64,000 bases of DNA from Candidatus Nanopelagicaceae bacterium (GTDB lineage: Bacteria; Actinomycetota; Actinomycetes; Nanopelagicales; Nanopelagicaceae): the NCBI GenBank assembly GCA_018883365.1, contig VEQF01000003.1, forward strand, positions 1-64,000, given 5' to 3'. The position numbers were made by a program, and so were the translations under genes. Under the pieces are notes generated by a model. That model was not told where the DNA came from and made no database searches. It saw nothing but the letters and a program-made list of their open reading frames with translations. This document shows, one piece after another, positions 6,618 through 15,579 of the stretch. Numbering within the stretch: position 1 is the stretch's first letter; each line of letters starts with the position of its first letter.

Positions 6618-8639
6618 GTGAGCAATCAGATTCAGGTGACTGTAGACGGTCAAATCAAAACGGTTCCTGCCGATTCCAAGCCAACTCTGATTCTCGAAGA
6701 ACTTTATGGCGATCGATTAAAGCCAGGGGCGAACGCCATTGTTGTATGCAAAATAAATGGCGTGTTGCGGGATTTATGGACCGATTTATCTGATGGCGAT
6801 GTCGTCGAATCAATTACCATCGATTCTGAAGAAGGATTAATGGTTTTGCGGCATTCCACCGCGCATGTTTTGGCACAAGCAGTTCAAGAACTATTCCCAC
6901 AAACTCGTCTTGGTATTGGACCACCGATTAAAGATGGTTTCTATTATGACTTTGATCCAGAGCGTCCATTTAATCCTGATGATCTAACAAAATTGGAATC
7001 TGCGATGAAAAAGATCATCAAAGATGGCCAAAGATTTAAGCGACGTCCAATAAGCGATGCTGATGCTCTAACTGAGCTAGCTAATGAGCCTTATAAGTGT
7101 GAGTTAGTAAAATTAAAATCATCAGATGCGGCTGAGGGAGCTAGTGTTGAAGTAGGCGCTGGTGAATTAACAATTTATGACAATTTAGGTCGTGATGGAA
7201 AAGCTGTTTGGGGCGATCTCTGCAGGGGACCGCATCTTCCATCTACCAAGTTCATCCCGGCATATAAATTGATGCGAAGCGCAGGTGCTTATTGGCGCGG
7301 CTCCGAGAAGAATCCAATGTTGCAAAGAATTTATGGAACAGCTTGGCCATCGCAAGAGGAGTTAGACAACTATCTGCATCTCTTGGCAGAAGCTGAAAAA
7401 CGGGATCATCGCCGCTTAGGTGCTGAACTTGATCTCTTTTCATTTCCTGAGGAAATTGGATCTGGACTTGCTGTATTCCATCCTAAAGGCGGAATAATCA
7501 GACGTGCGATGGAGGATTACTCACGCAAACGCCATGAAGAAGAGGATTATCAATTTGTTTACTCGCCACATTTAACCAAAGCTGCGCTTTTTGAAACCTC
7601 AGGTCATTTGCAATGGTACGCCGAAGGTATGTACCCGCCGATGGTTATGGATGAAGAGCTAAATGCAGATGGGACAGTGAAAAAAGCGGGACAGAAGTAC
7701 TACATGAAGCCCATGAACTGCCCATTCCACAATTTAATTTTCCAATCCTCATCTAAGTCATATCGCGATCTGCCTTTGCGCTTGTTCGAGTTCGGAACCG
7801 TCTACCGATATGAAAAATCTGGAGTGGTCCATGGAATTACTAGAGCTCGTGGATTCACCCAAGATGATGCTCATATCTACTGCACAAAAGAACAGATGGC
7901 AGGAGAGCTTGATAGCTTGCTGACCTTCGTTTTGAATTTGCTGCGTGATTACGGATTAGAAGATTTCTATCTTGAGTTATCAACAAGAAATCCGGAAAAA
8001 TCAGTTGGTTCTGATTCGGATTGGGAGGCAGCGACTGATGCGTTGCGACTTGCGGCTGAAAAACAAAAACTTGAGTTAGTACTTGATCCGGGCGGGGCCG
8101 CATTTTATGGACCAAAGATCTCGGTCCAAGCCAAGGATGCAATCGGAAGAACTTGGCAGATGTCCACGATTCAGGTTGATTTCCAATTGCCTCAGAGATT
8201 TGATCTTGGCTACACAGCTAGCGATGGATCCAGACAGCAACCGGTAATGATTCATAGAGCACTTTTTGGCTCGATTGAAAGATTTTTCGGTGTGCTTACC
8301 GAACATTATGCCGGCGCATTTCCTCCGTGGTTAGCTCCAGTTCAGGTTCGAGCAATTCCAGTTGCGGAAGCTTTCAATAATTATCTTGCTGAGATCGTTA
8401 CGGAGATGAAGCGAAGCGGAATCAGGGCTGAGCTGGATGCTTCCGATGATCGAATGCAGAAGAAGATCCGCAACGCGCAAACTGAGAAAATTCCATTCAT
8501 GTTGATTGCAGGCGAAGAAGACCAGAAAGCTGGAGCGGTTTCTTTCAGGTACCGCAATGGTGAGCAGAAAAACGGCGTTCCGATCAAAGAAGCAATCGCT
8601 GAAATATTAGATGCTGTAAAAAACAGAACGCAGATTTAA
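6618..8639 (+). CDS. thrS: Threonyl-tRNA synthetase
   Basis: Class II synthetase that charges tRNA-Thr. Domains in order: a TGS domain (about residues 1-65), an editing domain beginning with HSTAHVLAQ (H79 and H83), a catalytic core with MKPMNCPFH (zinc-ligand Cys) and motif 2 [17 protein letters not shown], motif 3 near ALFGSIERF, and a C-terminal anticodon-binding domain. At 673 residues it is full length. The GTG start follows a TAACCT box by six bases. It heads the thrS-HIT pair that precedes the PIM lipid genes in many Actinobacteria. Confidence 0.98.
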   Translation: MSNQIQVTVDGQIKTVPADSKPTLILEELYGDRLKPGANAIVVCKINGVLRDLWTDLSDGDVVESITIDSEEGLMVLRHSTAHVLAQAVQELFPQTRLGIGPPIKDGFYYDFDPERPFNPDDLTKLESAMKKIIKDGQRFKRRPISDADALTELANEPYKCELVKLKSSDAAEGASVEVGAGELTIYDNLGRDGKAVWGDLCRGPHLPSTKFIPAYKLMRSAGAYWRGSEKNPMLQRIYGTAWPSQEELDNYLHLLAEAEKRDHRRLGAELDLFSFPEEIGSGLAVFHPKGGIIRRAMEDYSRKRHEEEDYQFVYSPHLTKAALFETSGHLQWYAEGMYPPMVMDEELNADGTVKKAGQKYYMKPMNCPFHNLIFQSSSKSYRDLPLRLFEFGTVYRYEKSGVVHGITRARGFTQDDAHIYCTKEQMAGELDSLLTFVLNLLRDYGLEDFYLELSTRNPEKSVGSDSDWEAATDALRLAAEKQKLELVLDPGGAAFYGPKISVQAKDAIGRTWQMSTIQVDFQLPQRFDLGYTASDGSRQQPVMIHRALFGSIERFFGVLTEHYAGAFPPWLAPVQVRAIPVAEAFNNYLAEIVTEMKRSGIRAELDASDDRMQKKIRNAQTEKIPFMLIAGEEDQKAGAVSFRYRNGEQKNGVPIKEAIAEILDAVKNRTQI

Positions 8640-8642
8640 ATC

Positions 8643-9176
8643 ATGAGCTCAACGGAGATTACCGGTGGCGCTGGGATGCCAGATCGTTGGGAGCGGTTAT
8701 GGACGCCTCATCGAATGGCCTATTTAGCAGGAGAAAATCGGCCTAAGCCTGATAACGATGTGCCTTGCCCTTTTTGCTCTATCCCAAGCAAAAGCAATGA
8801 AGATGCTTTGATTGTTGCCAGAGGACAAGAGGTTTATGCCGTATTGAATCTGTATCCATACAACGCTGGACATCTATTAATTTGCACTACACGGCATGTC
8901 GCTGATTTAACTGAACTTACTGAATCTGAGCGAAATGAAATGCAAGCTTTTACTGCGCACGCAATGACAACTCTGCGCAAAGTTTCAAATTGTGGTGGAT
9001 TCAATATAGGACTCAATCAAGGGGCGCTATCTGGAGCAGGCGTCGCAGATCATATTCACCAGCATGTTGTTCCTCGTTGGTTTGGCGATGCAAACTTTAT
9101 GCCAATAATCGGTCAGACAAAGGTGCTTCCAAAGTTGTTAACTCAGACACGAGATGAAATTGCTAGTGCTTGGTAA
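8643..9176 (+). CDS. HIT family hydrolase/phosphorylase
   Basis: 177-residue histidine-triad protein that acts on nucleoside polyphosphates or adenylates, probably Ap4A-like substrates. The active-site triad is DHIHQHVV near residue 139, and an upstream CPFC segment probably supplies zinc ligands. The length and tail (VPRWFGDANFMP) match the longer actinobacterial HIT proteins encoded between thrS and pgsA. ATG at 8643 lies 3 bp after thrS, so the two are surely co-transcribed. The last 14 bp overlap, tail to tail, an opposite-strand gene. Confidence 0.93.
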   Translation: MSSTEITGGAGMPDRWERLWTPHRMAYLAGENRPKPDNDVPCPFCSIPSKSNEDALIVARGQEVYAVLNLYPYNAGHLLICTTRHVADLTELTESERNEMQAFTAHAMTTLRKVSNCGGFNIGLNQGALSGAGVADHIHQHVVPRWFGDANFMPIIGQTKVLPKLLTQTRDEIASAW

Positions 9177-9807
9177 CTGAGTTCAAATACCCCTGAATTT
9201 CTTTCACGCCAAAATTACGATTTGTTCCTAGGGGCAGTGCAGGCACAAATAATCCTTCAGATAATCCAGTCGCTCCGAACTCTTCAAACTGTTCATCAAA
9301 TTCCACTTTAAAATCAGCCACCAGGCTTTTCAATTCGTCGTCCGCAGGATACGACTTCATTTCCGAGTGAGAGTAATCATGAACAGTGAGATCAGATAGA
9401 GAAATCAGACCGGAAGGTTCTCCTACCTCATCATGTAGTACCAAATAGGGAGTTGAAACCTGTTCTAGTACGCGGTTTGCAATCAAAACCATGTCATCAA
9501 AGTCTGACTCACTTAATTCTAGGCCATTAACAATTACTAACCGAGGAAATTGACGTTCTGATAGGTATTGCCAGAAGTCGATCATGCTTTTTGAAACACC
9601 CGTTTTAGCGTTGATCAATAATGCCACCGCATCAATGTCGCGCATCACCGCTTCAAAATCATTATCTGAATCAGAGAGGATTGATGCTGTGATTGTTCCT
9701 GTGAATCTGAGAGCTACTTTCTCAGGATTTGCTGATTCATGTCCGGCAATCAACCAGCTGGGTGAAGTGCCCGCGGCGCTTCCTGGCTCAATATTGGTTG
9801 ACTGCAC
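9163..9807 (-). CDS. EF-G-like G-domain protein lacking the P-loop
   Basis: 214-residue minus-strand protein. Residues about 48-115 follow the second half of an EF-G/EF-G2 GTPase domain: FEAVMRDIDAVALLINAKTG corresponds to the segment after the DxPG motif, and PRLVIVNGLE takes the place of the NKxD strand. The C-terminal GLFVPALPLGTNRNFGV resembles the end of an EF-G domain I. There is no GxxxxGK[ST] P-loop, no DTPG, and NKxD is degraded to NGLE, so GTP hydrolysis is not expected. GTG at 9807 is preceded by TAGGCT-N6, which supports real expression. Homology is inferred by eye; function unknown. It sits between HIT and pgsA, which usually adjoin. Confidence 0.72.
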   Translation of the reverse strand: MQSTNIEPGSAAGTSPSWLIAGHESANPEKVALRFTGTITASILSDSDNDFEAVMRDIDAVALLINAKTGVSKSMIDFWQYLSERQFPRLVIVNGLELSESDFDDMVLIANRVLEQVSTPYLVLHDEVGEPSGLISLSDLTVHDYSHSEMKSYPADDELKSLVADFKVEFDEQFEEFGATGLSEGLFVPALPLGTNRNFGVKEIQGYLNSVTKH

Positions 9808-9813
9808 CCAGAA

Positions 9814-9819
9814 AGCCTA
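9814..9819 (-). promoter_or_regulatory. Predicted -10 box for the EF-G-like gene (leaderless)
   Basis: TAGGCT on the minus strand, followed by TTCTGG and then GTG at 9807. The hexamer and spacing are the same as before ruvC. The box ends 3 bp before the pgsA start, so the two divergent 5' ends share the same bases. Confidence 0.55.
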
Positions 9820-9821
9820 CG

Positions 9822-10427
9822 ATGAGCCCGATGATTCAGAATCGATTTAGAGCTCCAGTTACGGCATTTATTACACCCATAGCAAAGGGCATGCTCAAAC
9901 TTGGTCTAACTCCTAACTCTGTGACCGCCGTCGGTGCCATCGGTGGTTCAATCGCAGCTATTTATTTCTTTTCTATTGATGAGTTCTTTATCGGGACTCT
10001 AGTTGTTGCATTATTTGCATTGAGCGACTTGTTTGATGGAACCATGGCCAGACTCTCTAACTCTGGATCGACAAGATGGGGAGCATTAATTGATTCAACT
10101 TTGGATCGAATCACAGATGCCGCGATTTTCATTGGCATTTTGCTTTACGCGTATGAATCAAATTCGACGTTGATTTCATATCTGGCAATATATTCATTGG
10201 TCACCGGTGCGTTAATCCCTTATATAAGAGCAAAAGCTGAAAGTTTGGGAATTGATTGCAGTGTTGGCATTGCAGAGCGCGCGGAGAGATTGATAATTGT
10301 TTTGATTGGAACCGGTTTGTATGGTCTCGGCATTGATCAATCATTAGCCGGATCGCTGTTAATTATCTCTTTTGCTGGAACCATAACTATATTTCAGCGA
10401 ATGCACGTTGTTTATCGAGCGGGATAA
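9822..10427 (+). CDS. pgsA: CDP-alcohol phosphatidyltransferase, probable phosphatidylinositol phosphate synthase
   Basis: Membrane enzyme that transfers a phosphatidyl group from CDP-diacylglycerol to an alcohol. The full signature DxxDGxxAR-x9-GxxxDxxxD is visible from about residue 69 (DLFDGTMAR to GALIDSTLD), flanked by several hydrophobic helices. Its position before patA and pimA points to phosphatidylinositol-phosphate synthesis with inositol phosphate as acceptor. ATG at 9822 (or 9831) begins the protein; a longer reading frame to the left would overlap the opposite gene and lacks family similarity. Only 14 bp separate it from the divergent EF-G-like gene, so its promoter probably lies inside that gene. 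Confidence 0.92.
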   Translation: MSPMIQNRFRAPVTAFITPIAKGMLKLGLTPNSVTAVGAIGGSIAAIYFFSIDEFFIGTLVVALFALSDLFDGTMARLSNSGSTRWGALIDSTLDRITDAAIFIGILLYAYESNSTLISYLAIYSLVTGALIPYIRAKAESLGIDCSVGIAERAERLIIVLIGTGLYGLGIDQSLAGSLLIISFAGTITIFQRMHVVYRAG

Positions 10428-10429
10428 AA

Positions 10430-11314
10430 ATGGCTTGGTTAACTTATTTAATTTATAGTGCTTTGTGGCGGGTGGTTCGTTGGTTGCCGGAGCAAACTGC
10501 GTACGGGTTTTTCAACTTGTTGGCCAAAATCGCTCATCGGAGAAATGGAAAAAGAGTCCAGCGCCTTCGACTGAACTATCAGACTATTAAACCTAGTTTG
10601 AATGATTCTGAAATCGAAGTCTTAGTCGCTAGAGGTCTTAAAAATGCGATGCGCTACTGGTGTGAAACCTTCAGAATTTCAGATTGGGATTTTGAGCGTA
10701 TAAGCAGCACGGTAAAGACCGTTAATGAACGATATCTTTTTGATCCAGTAAAAGAAGGGCGTGGCGTAATTGTGGCGTTACCTCATGCTGGGAATTGGGA
10801 TCATGCCGGAGCTTTTTTCTGTTCTAGAGGCGTTAAAGTGAACACGGTTGCCGAGCATTTGAAGCCAGAGCGACTCTTTAAGAAATTTTTGGCACATCGT
10901 GAGCGCATGGGAATGCGGGTATTGGATCTTAACGCCGGCGTTTTAGGAGAGTTGGAAGAGATTTTGCATGAAGGTGGATTAGTTGCCTTGGTTGCCGATC
11001 GAGACTTAAGTAAATCTGGAATAAATGTGGATTTTTTCCAAAAAACAGCTCGCATGCCCGCTGGACCAGCGTTGCTGGCATATAAAACGGGGGCTGATTT
11101 AATCACCGCATTTGTTGCCTACACCGATAAAGGCATTGAGATTTTCTTCTCGCCCCCACAGAAGGTGAACCGAGAGTTAAAGCAGAGCATTGAAATTGAA
11201 CGGCTCACTCAAAGCTTGGCGGACCAGTTCGAATCAGACATCTCTAAAAATTTAGATTCTTGGCACATGCAGCAACGAATCTTTATTGATGAGAGTTTTG
11301 TGGAGCGATCATGA
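10430..11314 (+). CDS. Phosphatidylinositol mannoside acyltransferase (PatA-type)
   Basis: 294-residue acyltransferase of the LpxL/HtrB superfamily. The catalytic H-x4-D motif is HAGNWD at residues 119-124. A RMPAGPALLAYKTGADLI segment matches the acyl-acceptor region, and the N-terminal hydrophobic segment suits a membrane-associated enzyme. In Actinobacteria the homologue between pgsA and pimA acylates the mannose of phosphatidylinositol mannosides. It starts 2 bp after pgsA and overlaps pimA by four bases (ATGA), so the three genes form one translationally coupled unit. Confidence 0.92.
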   Translation: MAWLTYLIYSALWRVVRWLPEQTAYGFFNLLAKIAHRRNGKRVQRLRLNYQTIKPSLNDSEIEVLVARGLKNAMRYWCETFRISDWDFERISSTVKTVNERYLFDPVKEGRGVIVALPHAGNWDHAGAFFCSRGVKVNTVAEHLKPERLFKKFLAHRERMGMRVLDLNAGVLGELEEILHEGGLVALVADRDLSKSGINVDFFQKTARMPAGPALLAYKTGADLITAFVAYTDKGIEIFFSPPQKVNRELKQSIEIERLTQSLADQFESDISKNLDSWHMQQRIFIDESFVERS

Positions 11315-12480
11315 AAATAGGCTTTGTTTCGCCTTATGCCTGGGATGTTCCCGGAGGAGTGCAAGCGCACATCAAAGATTTAGCGCTTCATTATCGGAAA
11401 CAGGGCCACGAAGTTTCAGTTTTAGCTCCGGCCAGTGATGAGAGTTTGATCGAAGATGATTTTGTTGTCACAGCTGGCCGACCAGTTGCAATTCCATACA
11501 ACGGTGCGGTGGCAAGAGTTTTATTTGGTCCTCTTGCAGCATCTCGAGTGCGGCAGTGGATTGCGGGTGGGGATTTTGATGTTTTGCATTTACATGAGCC
11601 TGCAATTCCATCCTTATCTTTGTTAGCTTGCTCTATTGCCGAAGGACCGCTTGTCGGAACATTTCACGCGGCAGCACCAAGGCAGAAGGTTGCATTCGCA
11701 ATTGCTCCGTTACTAGAACCCGTGATTGAAAAATTGCGTGCGCGCATTGCGGTTAGTGAAGTCGCTCGAGAAACCTTACGCATTCATCTCGATACTGATG
11801 CGGTGGTGATTCCTAATGGAATCGATGTGGATTTTTTCGCTAACGCAGAAGCCAACCCAAATTGGAAAAGACCTCTAACAATGGGTTTCATCGGTCGATT
11901 TTCTGAGCCGCGAAAAGGGCTTGGAGTCTTGCTTAAAGCTTTGCCCAATATTGCGCGGGTCTTTCCCGATTTCAGGCTGATCATTGCCGGTCCAGGCGAA
12001 GGGTTAGAGGCGATGCAAAGCATTAATCCATCACTTCGCAACAGACTTGAATTCCTGGGGCGAATAAATGATTCCGAAAAAGCGGCGTTCCTTAAATCAT
12101 TAGATGTATATATCGCGCCTAATACTGGAGGGGAGTCCTTTGGCATAATTTTGGCGGAGGCGATGGCTTCAGGTGTCCCGATAGTTGCTAGTGACATACC
12201 TGCATTTAGATATTTGCTGGATGATGGTAAATACGGTGAATTGTTTGAAAACGAAAACTCTGACGAGCTAGCACGAAAAATAATTGAGTTTCTAAAATCT
12301 GAGGAAAAACGTCAAAGGTTCAGCCAGGCGGGCTCTGACCGGGCCAAGCGTTTTGATTGGAAAGAGGTAAGCGACGAGATCATGAACGTTTATCTACATG
12401 CTCGTAGTGAGAACGAGAAAGTAACTTTGGTTTCCGAATCGCGGAGCTGGAATCGGTTGTTTTCCAGAGAGGATGATTAG
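11311..12480 (+). CDS. pimA: Phosphatidylinositol alpha-mannosyltransferase PimA (GT4)
   Basis: GT-B fold glycosyltransferase that adds the first mannose from GDP-mannose to phosphatidylinositol on the inner membrane face. The N-terminal acceptor domain begins MKIGFVSPYAWDVPGGVQAH, with the glycine-rich loop typical of PimA. The C-terminal donor domain has IGRFSEPRKGL and the EX7E motif in GGESFGIILAEAMASGVP. At 389 residues it has PimA's usual size. It is coupled to the upstream acyltransferase and followed 5 bp later by a LemA-like gene. Confidence 0.94.
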   Translation: MKIGFVSPYAWDVPGGVQAHIKDLALHYRKQGHEVSVLAPASDESLIEDDFVVTAGRPVAIPYNGAVARVLFGPLAASRVRQWIAGGDFDVLHLHEPAIPSLSLLACSIAEGPLVGTFHAAAPRQKVAFAIAPLLEPVIEKLRARIAVSEVARETLRIHLDTDAVVIPNGIDVDFFANAEANPNWKRPLTMGFIGRFSEPRKGLGVLLKALPNIARVFPDFRLIIAGPGEGLEAMQSINPSLRNRLEFLGRINDSEKAAFLKSLDVYIAPNTGGESFGIILAEAMASGVPIVASDIPAFRYLLDDGKYGELFENENSDELARKIIEFLKSEEKRQRFSQAGSDRAKRFDWKEVSDEIMNVYLHARSENEKVTLVSESRSWNRLFSREDD

Positions 12481-12485
12481 GAATT

Positions 12486-12998
12486 ATGAACACTTATCTC
12501 TGGCTACCAATACTCCTGCTGTTAACTATTTGGTACTTGACCTTTAGTGCCAATCGGCTAGATCGGCTACATCATCGAGCGGAAACTTCATGGGCGAACC
12601 TTGATGCCATTTTGCAACGTAGGGCTGCTTTGGCTTTAGATATTGCCCACACTGGTGCAGTTGATCCGGCGACTGGTTTATTACTCACGGCGGCCGCGCA
12701 TCAAGCCCGTGAGGCCGATATCGCGGATCGAAGCGAAGCTGAAAGTGGATTGACGCAAGCTTTGCTTATCTTGGTGAAAGAAACTGATTTAACAGCAAGG
12801 TTTCCGGAGTTGTTTCAGGAGTTGGAGTCATTAACAGAGCGATTAAGAATCGCCATTTCGCTGCATGTTGAAGCCGTGAATGCAGCGCGCGCCCGCCGCA
12901 AAAAGCTGATTTATCGGATCTTTAGGTTGGCCGGCCATGCGCCTTTGCCCGTGAAATATGCCTTTGAAGATGATTCGTTAATGGAGATAACTAGATGA
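12486..12998 (+). CDS. LemA-like membrane-anchored helical protein
   Basis: 170-residue protein with one N-terminal transmembrane helix (about residues 3-22, WLPILLLLTIWYLTF) followed by long helices. The segment ANRLDRLHHRAETSWANLDAILQRR resembles the start of LemA family proteins, which have an anchored, mostly helical fold of unknown function. The rest diverges from canonical LemA, so the family call is tentative. It sits between pimA and a lipoprotein gene and overlaps the latter by four bases. Being co-encoded with PIM enzymes suggests an envelope role. Confidence 0.7.
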   Translation: MNTYLWLPILLLLTIWYLTFSANRLDRLHHRAETSWANLDAILQRRAALALDIAHTGAVDPATGLLLTAAAHQAREADIADRSEAESGLTQALLILVKETDLTARFPELFQELESLTERLRIAISLHVEAVNAARARRKKLIYRIFRLAGHAPLPVKYAFEDDSLMEITR

Positions 12999-13990
12999 AA
13001 CTTCGAGCGCTCTGCTCATTTCTTTTTGGGCTGTTCCTGCTTACTTCCTGCTCGAGTGTTGGCTTTGGCTCCAAGGAAGCGGAAGTTGAAATAGAGAAAA
13101 ACGTTTATACAAACCTACCCGGGACAAATGGCCCAATTTTGGCGGTGAAATTCGATGACACTAACTACGCGCATCCTCAACAAGGGGTTGAGTCTGCAGA
13201 TGTAGTTTTTGTAACTCAAGTCGAAGCTGGACTTACCAGGTTGATGGGAATTTATTCTTCAAATTATCCAGAGTTGCTTGGTCCGATTCGTTCGGCGCGA
13301 ATAAGTGATTTAGAAATCCTGGCACAGTTTGGCAAAGTGGGCTTTCTTTACAGTGGGGCGCAAAGCAAATTACGTCCAGTGATTGCCCAATCAAATCTAG
13401 TTAATTTAAGTGCTGAGCGAAATCCGCCTTCGATCTATTTCAATGACCCCGAGCGCAACGCGCCGTATGCGATGATGGTAAAACCTAATCTGTTATTGGA
13501 TAAAAAACCTGAACTCGATTTAGCTAACAGTGTGGGCTGGGAGCATGGTCCAAAATCCAGCTACGCGAAACGACTTACTTCAGCGAAAATCTCGTGGCCA
13601 AATGCGGAGTATGGCGTGCGTTGGAGTAAAAGTGAGAAAAGGTTTTTGCTACAACACAACGGTCGAGAAAATTTGGCATTCTCAGGGGTGCATCTTGGTT
13701 CACCAATGATGGTGATTCAGATTATCGAAATTACACCTTCGGAGTATGGCGACAAGTTTGGCGGAGTAACCCCCAAGTCTCATGTGGTTGGTTCTGGAGC
13801 CGCCTATTTGTTGCGCAATGGAAGCGTTACAAAGGTTTCCTGGTCTAGAGAGTCCGCTACCTCGCCAACAAAATGGCTTTTAGAGGATGGAACTCCGGCT
13901 TATTTTGCACCCGGCCAGGTTTGGATTTTTTTAACCGATCAGGAACCTGAATTCACATACCCTGCGAAGAAAATGGCTGAAAACCCTTAA
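12995..13990 (+). CDS. DUF3048-domain lipoprotein (YerB-like)
   Basis: 331-residue lipoprotein with a signal peptide and lipobox LLTSC (Cys19), so it should be lipid-anchored on the outer face of the membrane. The mature part follows the DUF3048/YerB pattern: an early PILAVKFDDTNYAHPQQGVESADVVF block, a GPIRSARISDL motif and a C-terminal block ending GQVWIFLTD. The biochemical function of this family is not known to me. Its ATG overlaps the stop codon of the LemA-like gene. A new promoter for pdxS follows. Confidence 0.9.
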   Translation: MKLRALCSFLFGLFLLTSCSSVGFGSKEAEVEIEKNVYTNLPGTNGPILAVKFDDTNYAHPQQGVESADVVFVTQVEAGLTRLMGIYSSNYPELLGPIRSARISDLEILAQFGKVGFLYSGAQSKLRPVIAQSNLVNLSAERNPPSIYFNDPERNAPYAMMVKPNLLLDKKPELDLANSVGWEHGPKSSYAKRLTSAKISWPNAEYGVRWSKSEKRFLLQHNGRENLAFSGVHLGSPMMVIQIIEITPSEYGDKFGGVTPKSHVVGSGAAYLLRNGSVTKVSWSRESATSPTKWLLEDGTPAYFAPGQVWIFLTDQEPEFTYPAKKMAENP

Positions 13991-14044
13991 AAGCGCTGTG
14001 ATGCATGGCCGTTGAGCTAGATTCGCGGTTCATGGGTTTATAAG

Positions 14045-14050
14045 TAGAAT
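14045..14050 (+). promoter_or_regulatory. Predicted -10 box for pdxS (leaderless)
   Basis: TAGAAT, then CCACCC, then ATG at 14057. The identical hexamer and spacing occur before def. Confidence 0.55.
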
Positions 14051-14056
14051 CCACCC

Positions 14057-14974
14057 ATGGCCCAAGAAACTGCGAAAAATAATAATTCAGCCCCGGTAAC
14101 CGGCACCTCGCGCGTGAAGCGCGGCATGGCCGAGATGCTTAAAGGCGGCGTGATCATGGATGTGGTTAACGCGGAACAAGCAAAGATTGCAGAAGATGCA
14201 GGTGCGGTCGCAGTAATGGCGCTCGAGCGTGTACCAGCCGACATCCGCGCTCAAGGTGGCGTCGCGCGCATGTCTGATCCCGACATGATTGAAGAGATCC
14301 AGCGAACAGTTTCCATTCCGGTAATGGCGAAAGCCCGTATCGGCCATTTTGTGGAGGCGCAGATATTGCAGGCTATCGGTGTTGATTACATCGACGAATC
14401 TGAAGTACTAACTCCTGCTGATTACACCCACCACATTGATAAATGGAATTTCACAATTCCGTTTGTGTGCGGAGCAACAAATCTTGGCGAGGCGCTTCGT
14501 CGCATAAATGAAGGTGCCGCGATGATTCGCTCAAAGGGTGAAGCGGGAACCGGTGATGTTTCAAACGCAACCACTCATATGCGTTCAATCTCGGATGAAA
14601 TCCGTCGTTTAACCTCCATGCGCGAGGATGAACTTTACGTAGCAGCGAAAGAGCTACAAGCTCCATATGAATTGGTTCGAGAAGTAGCACAAACTGGAAA
14701 ACTGCCAGTGGTTCTCTTCACCGCAGGTGGAATTGCAACTCCGGCTGATGCCGCAATGATGATGCAGCTTGGTGCAGATGGTGTGTTCGTCGGTTCAGGA
14801 ATTTTCAAATCTGGAGATCCGGCAAAACGTGCTTCTGCAATTGTAAAAGCCGTTACCTTCTTTGATGATGCCAAGGTAGTGGCAGAGCAGTCACGTGGAT
14901 TGGGCGAAGCAATGGTTGGAATCAACGTAGCTGATATCCCTGTTCCTCATCGACTTGCGGAGCGAGGCTGGTAG
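14057..14974 (+). CDS. pdxS: Pyridoxal 5'-phosphate synthase lyase subunit PdxS
   Basis: TIM-barrel subunit of the deoxyxylulose-independent PLP synthase. It joins ribose 5-phosphate, glyceraldehyde 3-phosphate and ammonia. Visible signatures are [20 protein letters not shown], the lysine region [14 protein letters not shown] and the second lysine in [13 protein letters not shown], plus the phosphate-binding GGIATPADA and GSGIFKS loops. The length (305) is usual. It is followed 5 bp later by its glutaminase partner pdxT. The thioesterase gene found between the two in mycobacteria is absent. Confidence 0.98.
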   Translation: MAQETAKNNNSAPVTGTSRVKRGMAEMLKGGVIMDVVNAEQAKIAEDAGAVAVMALERVPADIRAQGGVARMSDPDMIEEIQRTVSIPVMAKARIGHFVEAQILQAIGVDYIDESEVLTPADYTHHIDKWNFTIPFVCGATNLGEALRRINEGAAMIRSKGEAGTGDVSNATTHMRSISDEIRRLTSMREDELYVAAKELQAPYELVREVAQTGKLPVVLFTAGGIATPADAAMMMQLGADGVFVGSGIFKSGDPAKRASAIVKAVTFFDDAKVVAEQSRGLGEAMVGINVADIPVPHRLAERGW

Positions 14975-14979
14975 TTCCT

Positions 14980-15579
14980 GTGAAAGTTGGAGTCTTAGCG
15001 CTCCAAGGCGATGTGCGTGAACACATTCGCGCACTTGGGGATTGTGGCGTAGTCGCACAAGCTGTCCGTAGAGATTCGGAAATTCGCGCAGTTGATGCCC
15101 TAGTGATCCCGGGCGGTGAATCAACCACAATCGCCAAACTAGCGAGATCCTTTGGGGTATTTGAAATTATCGCCGAAAGAATTGCATCCGGTATGCCGGT
15201 TTATGGTTCATGCGCCGGAATGATTTTGCTTTCCAATCACGTACTTGATGCTATTGAAGGACAGGAAACCTTTGGTGGTCTGGATGCAACGGTGCGTCGA
15301 AATGCGTTTGGCAGGCAGGTAGATTCCTTTGAAGTTGATTTAGATTTTATTGGGATTACAGGGGTACCAGTAAAAGCGGTTTTTATTCGCGCGCCTTGGG
15401 TTGAATCTGTCGGATCGAATGTTCAAGTATTGGCCTCCGTTGATAATCATCCAGTTGCGATACGACAAAACCATATTCTGGCAACTTCTTTCCATCCAGA
15501 ACTTACAGCTGACAATCGAGTACACCGTTACTTTATCGAGGTGGTCTGCAAAGAAAGTATGAAAGTTGGTGTTGTTTAA
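14980..15579 (+). CDS. pdxT: Pyridoxal 5'-phosphate synthase glutaminase subunit PdxT
   Basis: Class I glutamine amidotransferase that feeds ammonia to PdxS. The start of the protein ([14 protein letters not shown]), the PGGEST loop, the nucleophile Cys in GSCAGMI and the SFHPELT His/Glu pair are all present, giving a complete triad. Starts with GTG. Its stop codon overlaps the ATG of the YebC gene (TAATG). Confidence 0.98.
   Translation: MKVGVLALQGDVREHIRALGDCGVVAQAVRRDSEIRAVDALVIPGGESTTIAKLARSFGVFEIIAERIASGMPVYGSCAGMILLSNHVLDAIEGQETFGGLDATVRRNAFGRQVDSFEVDLDFIGITGVPVKAVFIRAPWVESVGSNVQVLASVDNHPVAIRQNHILATSFHPELTADNRVHRYFIEVVCKESMKVGVV

Noticed and set aside
9729-9821. 31-residue N-terminal extension of PgsA
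   Set aside because: It would be antisense to the EF-G-like gene start, and is basic and without hydrophobic or family character.
12995-13053. Possible frameshift between the LemA-like and lipoprotein genes
   Set aside because: The four-base overlap is ATGA with a proper signal peptide and lipobox right after it, so these are two separate coupled genes.
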